A DNA stretch of 64,000 nucleotides, taken from assembly GCA_026874595.1 (NCBI GenBank), contig CM049317.1:30477901-30541900 (forward strand), written 5' to 3'. The notes beneath the pieces are model-generated. The model was not told where the DNA came from and searched no databases. It saw only the letters and a list, made by a program, of their open reading frames with translations. A program made the translations under genes and the position numbers. Origin of the DNA: Sipunculus nudus (Eukaryota > Annelida > Sipuncula > Golfingiida > Sipunculidae). Positions 60,528 through 64,000 of the stretch are shown piece by piece (the stretch's first letter is position 1; each line of letters opens with the position of its first letter).

Positions 60528-60864
60528 GTTGAACCTCCTGTAACTCCGCCAAAAATCTCCAAACTAGAACCATTCGAACAAACTTGAGAGAGATTATTCC
60601 AGGGATCATTTCTGTGAAATATAGGACAATTTGGCTGGACAGTTTCGGAGCAGAAGATTTTAAAAGCTTTTTTAAGCTTTTTCCCTACAAAATCTAAGAA
60701 AATGCAGTAAGAAAAAAAATTAACAAAATCCGATATAGTTTTTTGGATGACTAATTATTTGCAAAAACTTTGGTGATGCTAGCTCCTGATATTTTTGAGA
60801 TAGGTATGGTTAACGTACAGACAACTCTCTATGCCGCACCATCGCATAAGCTCACAGGTTCGCT
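60528..60864 (+). mobile_element. Family D fragment (3' end)
   Basis: Matches the intron 10 element in inverse orientation, from CTCCTGTAACTCCGCC to CGCATAAGCTCACAGGTTCG (then CT). The 5' half is missing. Confidence 0.55.
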
Positions 60865-60879
60865 AAAAAAAATGAAAAC

Positions 60880-62674
60880 TAGAATGGCATGTTTTTGCAC
60901 TTTGCACTTGGTTTTCTGACAAGTCACACATCCTCCAATAAGACACTAAACTTGTAGCAATTGCTTCAAAGAATGTAACAGTTATGAATGTCCAAAACAA
61001 TTCAAAAGGCATGATCAGGTTGGAGAGCTCTCATATCAGATTTATGAACATGCAAATGTAAAAAGTGCAAGTCCAATTTGTTTTAATTATCAGCTTGCTA
61101 TTCAATGGGGTCAGCAGGGTAGGTAAACTGCAAAACCTAAAAGAAAAGAAATGCAGAAAGCATCACTAAGATGCTTGTAATCAAATAAAGCCATCCTAAA
61201 TCCAGGTACAGACCCACATATTATCAGAACAAACACTTGCTGGTATATCTGATGATTTGTATAATAATATTCAGATATCTAGAAAACTAAGTTTATTGCT
61301 ATGATTCCATGATATAAACTGCAAAATGTTCCCATCATTTTATAAATCAGTAGCTAAACTTAACACTTAACTCTCATAGTCTTAATGCCTGGCCAAAGCA
61401 TTCCGGCAACTGTGTTTTTGTTATGCACTAATGATATATCCTTATCACTCCATGAGCTGATACAAAAGGGAGTCATATATCACAAGTGTCACTGACAATT
61501 ATGGGCACATAGTGAGATTTACCAGTTGTGAGTGCCATATGGTTATATATACAAGAAAACAAGAAAAATAGAGATGGTCTACAAAATAAGTTATTGTGAA
61601 CATCCCTGGCCTATGACCTTGGGCCTTTTGCCCACATATCAACTGGATTCTTTCTAAATGATGGGTAACTACTAACCACTTACATTTTGCCAGGTGTAAT
61701 TACTTGGCAACCAATGAGTGAATAACTTAGACCTGCCACCTTTAACCTCCTGACCAGCTGACCTCAAAATCAATTAGTTATTTCTTCATGCAAAAAGACC
61801 CATAAATATGAAGTTTGAATCAAATTCAGTGATACATAGATGTGGCATATGTGAAAGACTGAAGGTTTGGGTTGAACAGTTTCACTTGAAATATGTTCAC
61901 AAGCATTTAGAACAATATTGTGACCTTGACCTTTGACCTTTTGAACTCAACATCAATAGGCTTCTTCTCCTATTGGTAGGTAAGCCATATATGACAGATG
62001 GAAAGTATAGATTGAAACGTTTGCTGAAAATGACTCCACGCAAGAAGAGGGTGCTGTGAACTTGACCTTTGACCTCAAAATCAACAGGTCTTTTCCCCTG
62101 TTGGCAGAGAAGCGATATCAGTGCTGAAAGGTTTGGAATGAAAGGTCTAGCTTGAAATGTGTCCACAATCTTTTCAAAGAAGTGGATTCTGTGACCCTGA
62201 CCTTTGACCTTGTGACCTCAACATCTATAGGATTCTTCTCCCACTTAGTAGGTGAGCTATATGTGAAAGATCAAAGAATTGGGATGAAAGGTTTGACTTA
62301 AAATGCATCCTGAGGCTTTTCAAAGAAGTTGGTTCTGTGACCTTGACCTCAAAATAATTATGGTTCTTCCCCTGTTAGTAGGTGAGCTGTATGTGAAAGA
62401 TGGAAGGTTTGGGATGAAAATTTTGGCTAAAAGAATTATTTCTGGGGGTGCAAAAACACCCCATAACTTCAAGAATATAGGTCGCAGTGACCTAATTTCA
62501 GGTTTGCAAGATCTTTTTAGAACTTCTAAAACTGCATAGGGTTCATGGCCCTAGCCCCTATGGTTACGATTTGTGCCCTGCTAACGGACGGACGGCCGGC
62601 CGGACGGACAGACGGAAGGACGCCGGACAAAGACCCATCGCTATAGCCCAGCATGACTGAAAGTCAGCTGAGCT
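60880..62674 (+). mobile_element. Family E copy related to the intron 7 element, 5'-truncated
   Basis: Reverse-complement match of intron 7 sequence from about 24470 down to 22699: the order TCAATGGGGTCAGCAGGGTA, TTCAGATATCTAGAAAACTA, the TGACCTTGACCTTTGACC clusters, ACGGACGGCCGGCCGGACGG, and the hairpin AGCCCAGCATGAC-tgaaa-GTCAGCTGAGCT at 62645-62674. The 5' 0.65 kb of the intron 7 copy is absent; a family D fragment adjoins instead. Confidence 0.75.
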
Positions 62675-64000
62675 AAAAATGCGTAAAAAATACAGGTGGC
62701 TCCACCAGTCTGCAGAAACTAATAAAAAGACTTAATGGTCAATATGCATGCAAAGAATCATGGTGATCTCTGCATTAGTTGTTCAGATACTTCAGCTTTT
62801 GTATCAAATTTTCAATTATTCTGAGGGATATTTCGGAGTGCTATAGCTTGAAGGATATGGGTAACAGAGACCTAACTTCTGGTTTCAATGGAGACTTTTC
62901 ATGAGTCTCCCAGTATGTCAAGAATGAAGATTCTAGGTCCAGTTGTTATGATTTGTGCCCTGTTAACAGATGTTCATATCTTTAAAGGTCTTAAAAATTG
63001 AGAAACAAATTCATAAAAAAAAAAACAGAAAAAATACAGGTGGTGCCACCAGTCTTCAGAAACTGATGAACATTCCATGATCAATATCCATGCAAAGAAT
63101 CATGGTTAACTCTGCATTAGTTGTTCAGATACTTCAGCTTTTGTAACAAATTGTCCATTATTCTAATTTATACTTCGGTGTCCTATACCTTAAAGGATAT
63201 GGGTAACAGAGACCTTATTTTAAGTTTCCACAGGCACTTTTCATGGGCCTTCTTGCATGACAAGAATGAAGATTCTAGGTCCAGTTGTTGCGATTTGTAC
63301 CCTGTTGACAGATAACCACATCTTTAAAGGTATCAAAAAAAGAGAAAATAAATTGTAAAAATTTGAAAAAATACAGGTGGCACCACCAGTCTGCAGGAAC
63401 TGATGGAACACCTTTTGATCAATATGTATGCCAAAAATCATGACCATCAGTGTTGTAGTTATTGAGATGCTGCAGTTTGTTTTTATCAAATTTTCCATTA
63501 TTCTGGGGGGGGGGGGGGGGCAGAGACCTTATTTCAGGTTTCCATGGAGACTTTTCATAGGTCTCTCACTGTGTGAGGAATGAAGATTCTAGGTCCAGTC
63601 TTTACAATTTGTGCCCTGTTGACAGATGTACACATTTTTAAAGGTCTCAAAAATAGAGAAAAAAATTCGTAAAAAATAAAAAAATACAGGTGGTGCCACC
63701 AGTCTGCAGACACTGATGAAACGTCTCATGATCAATATGAATGCAAAAAATCATGACCATCAGTGATGTAGTTAATGAGATTTTGAAGTTTTTGTATGAA
63801 ATTTTTTAATATTCTGGGGGTACTTTGGGGCCCCATAGCTCAAAGGATATGGATAACAGAGACCTAATTTCTGGTTTCAAAGAAGATTTTTCATGGACAT
63901 CTCAGAATGTAAAGTTACAAGATTCTAGGTTCAGCGGTTACGATTTGTGCCAGGTTAACGGACAGACGGATTGCAAGACGGACGGACGGACAGACGGAGA
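62675..64000 (+). mobile_element. 335-bp-unit array and microsatellite of another family E element
   Basis: Four units matching the 56971-59090 array (palindromes near 62692, 63036, 63374, 63686), a G16 run (63505-63520), then GGTTAACGGACAGACGG-type microsatellite from 63954, cut by the window edge. A 3' hairpin is expected just beyond 64000. Confidence 0.7.

Overview
The window is AT-rich eukaryotic genomic DNA, most likely from a marine lophotrochozoan and probably a mollusc. The grounds are a long animal gene with GT-AG introns, very dense non-autonomous transposons, (ACGG)n/(CCGT)n microsatellites beside tandem core repeats (the layout described for bivalve 'pearl' elements), a LINE fragment and long poly-G and (TA)n tracts. 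The species assignment is inference.

One protein-coding gene is supported: the ESCRT accessory protein ALIX (PDCD6IP) on the + strand. It has 18 coding exons from the ATG at 14666 to the TGA at 42373, every junction is GT-AG, and the spliced reading frame of 2532 nt (843 residues) is unbroken. BRO1 domain (exons 1-8), V domain (exons 9-15) and Tyr/Pro-rich tail (exons 15-18) are all present.

Layout. 1-14.4 kb: no convincing host gene; MITE-like elements, a possible minus-strand promoter/first exon near 3.1-3.2 kb, a long-TIR element with a nested tandem-repeat element (6.5-8.4 kb), a 27-bp minisatellite, and a 5'-truncated LINE with a target duplication (10.24-11.99 kb). 14.4-42.8 kb: ALIX. 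Its introns hold a 2.43-kb hairpin-ended element (intron 7), relatives in introns 10 and 14, and several MITEs; one MITE ends 10 bases before exon 13. 42.8-64 kb: no gene seen; ALIX 3' flank, then a dense nest of related repeats.

The most notable content is a set of non-autonomous elements (called here families E, B, D, F and R). They share most of a layout: 5' end AACAAG or similar, tandem core repeats, (ACGG)-type microsatellite, and a terminal hairpin AGCTCAG...CTGAGCT or equivalent. Two insertions can be compared with an uninterrupted copy inside this same window; both went between two T residues of a TTTTTT run with no target duplication, which points to Helentron/HINE-like ('pearl'-like) elements. 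The cores repeatedly carry the 12-bp palindrome GGTGGCGCCACC or clusters of the nuclear-receptor half-site AGGTCA. Between 52.4 and 60.5 kb at least three insertion levels are stacked. No transposase or Rep/helicase gene was seen.
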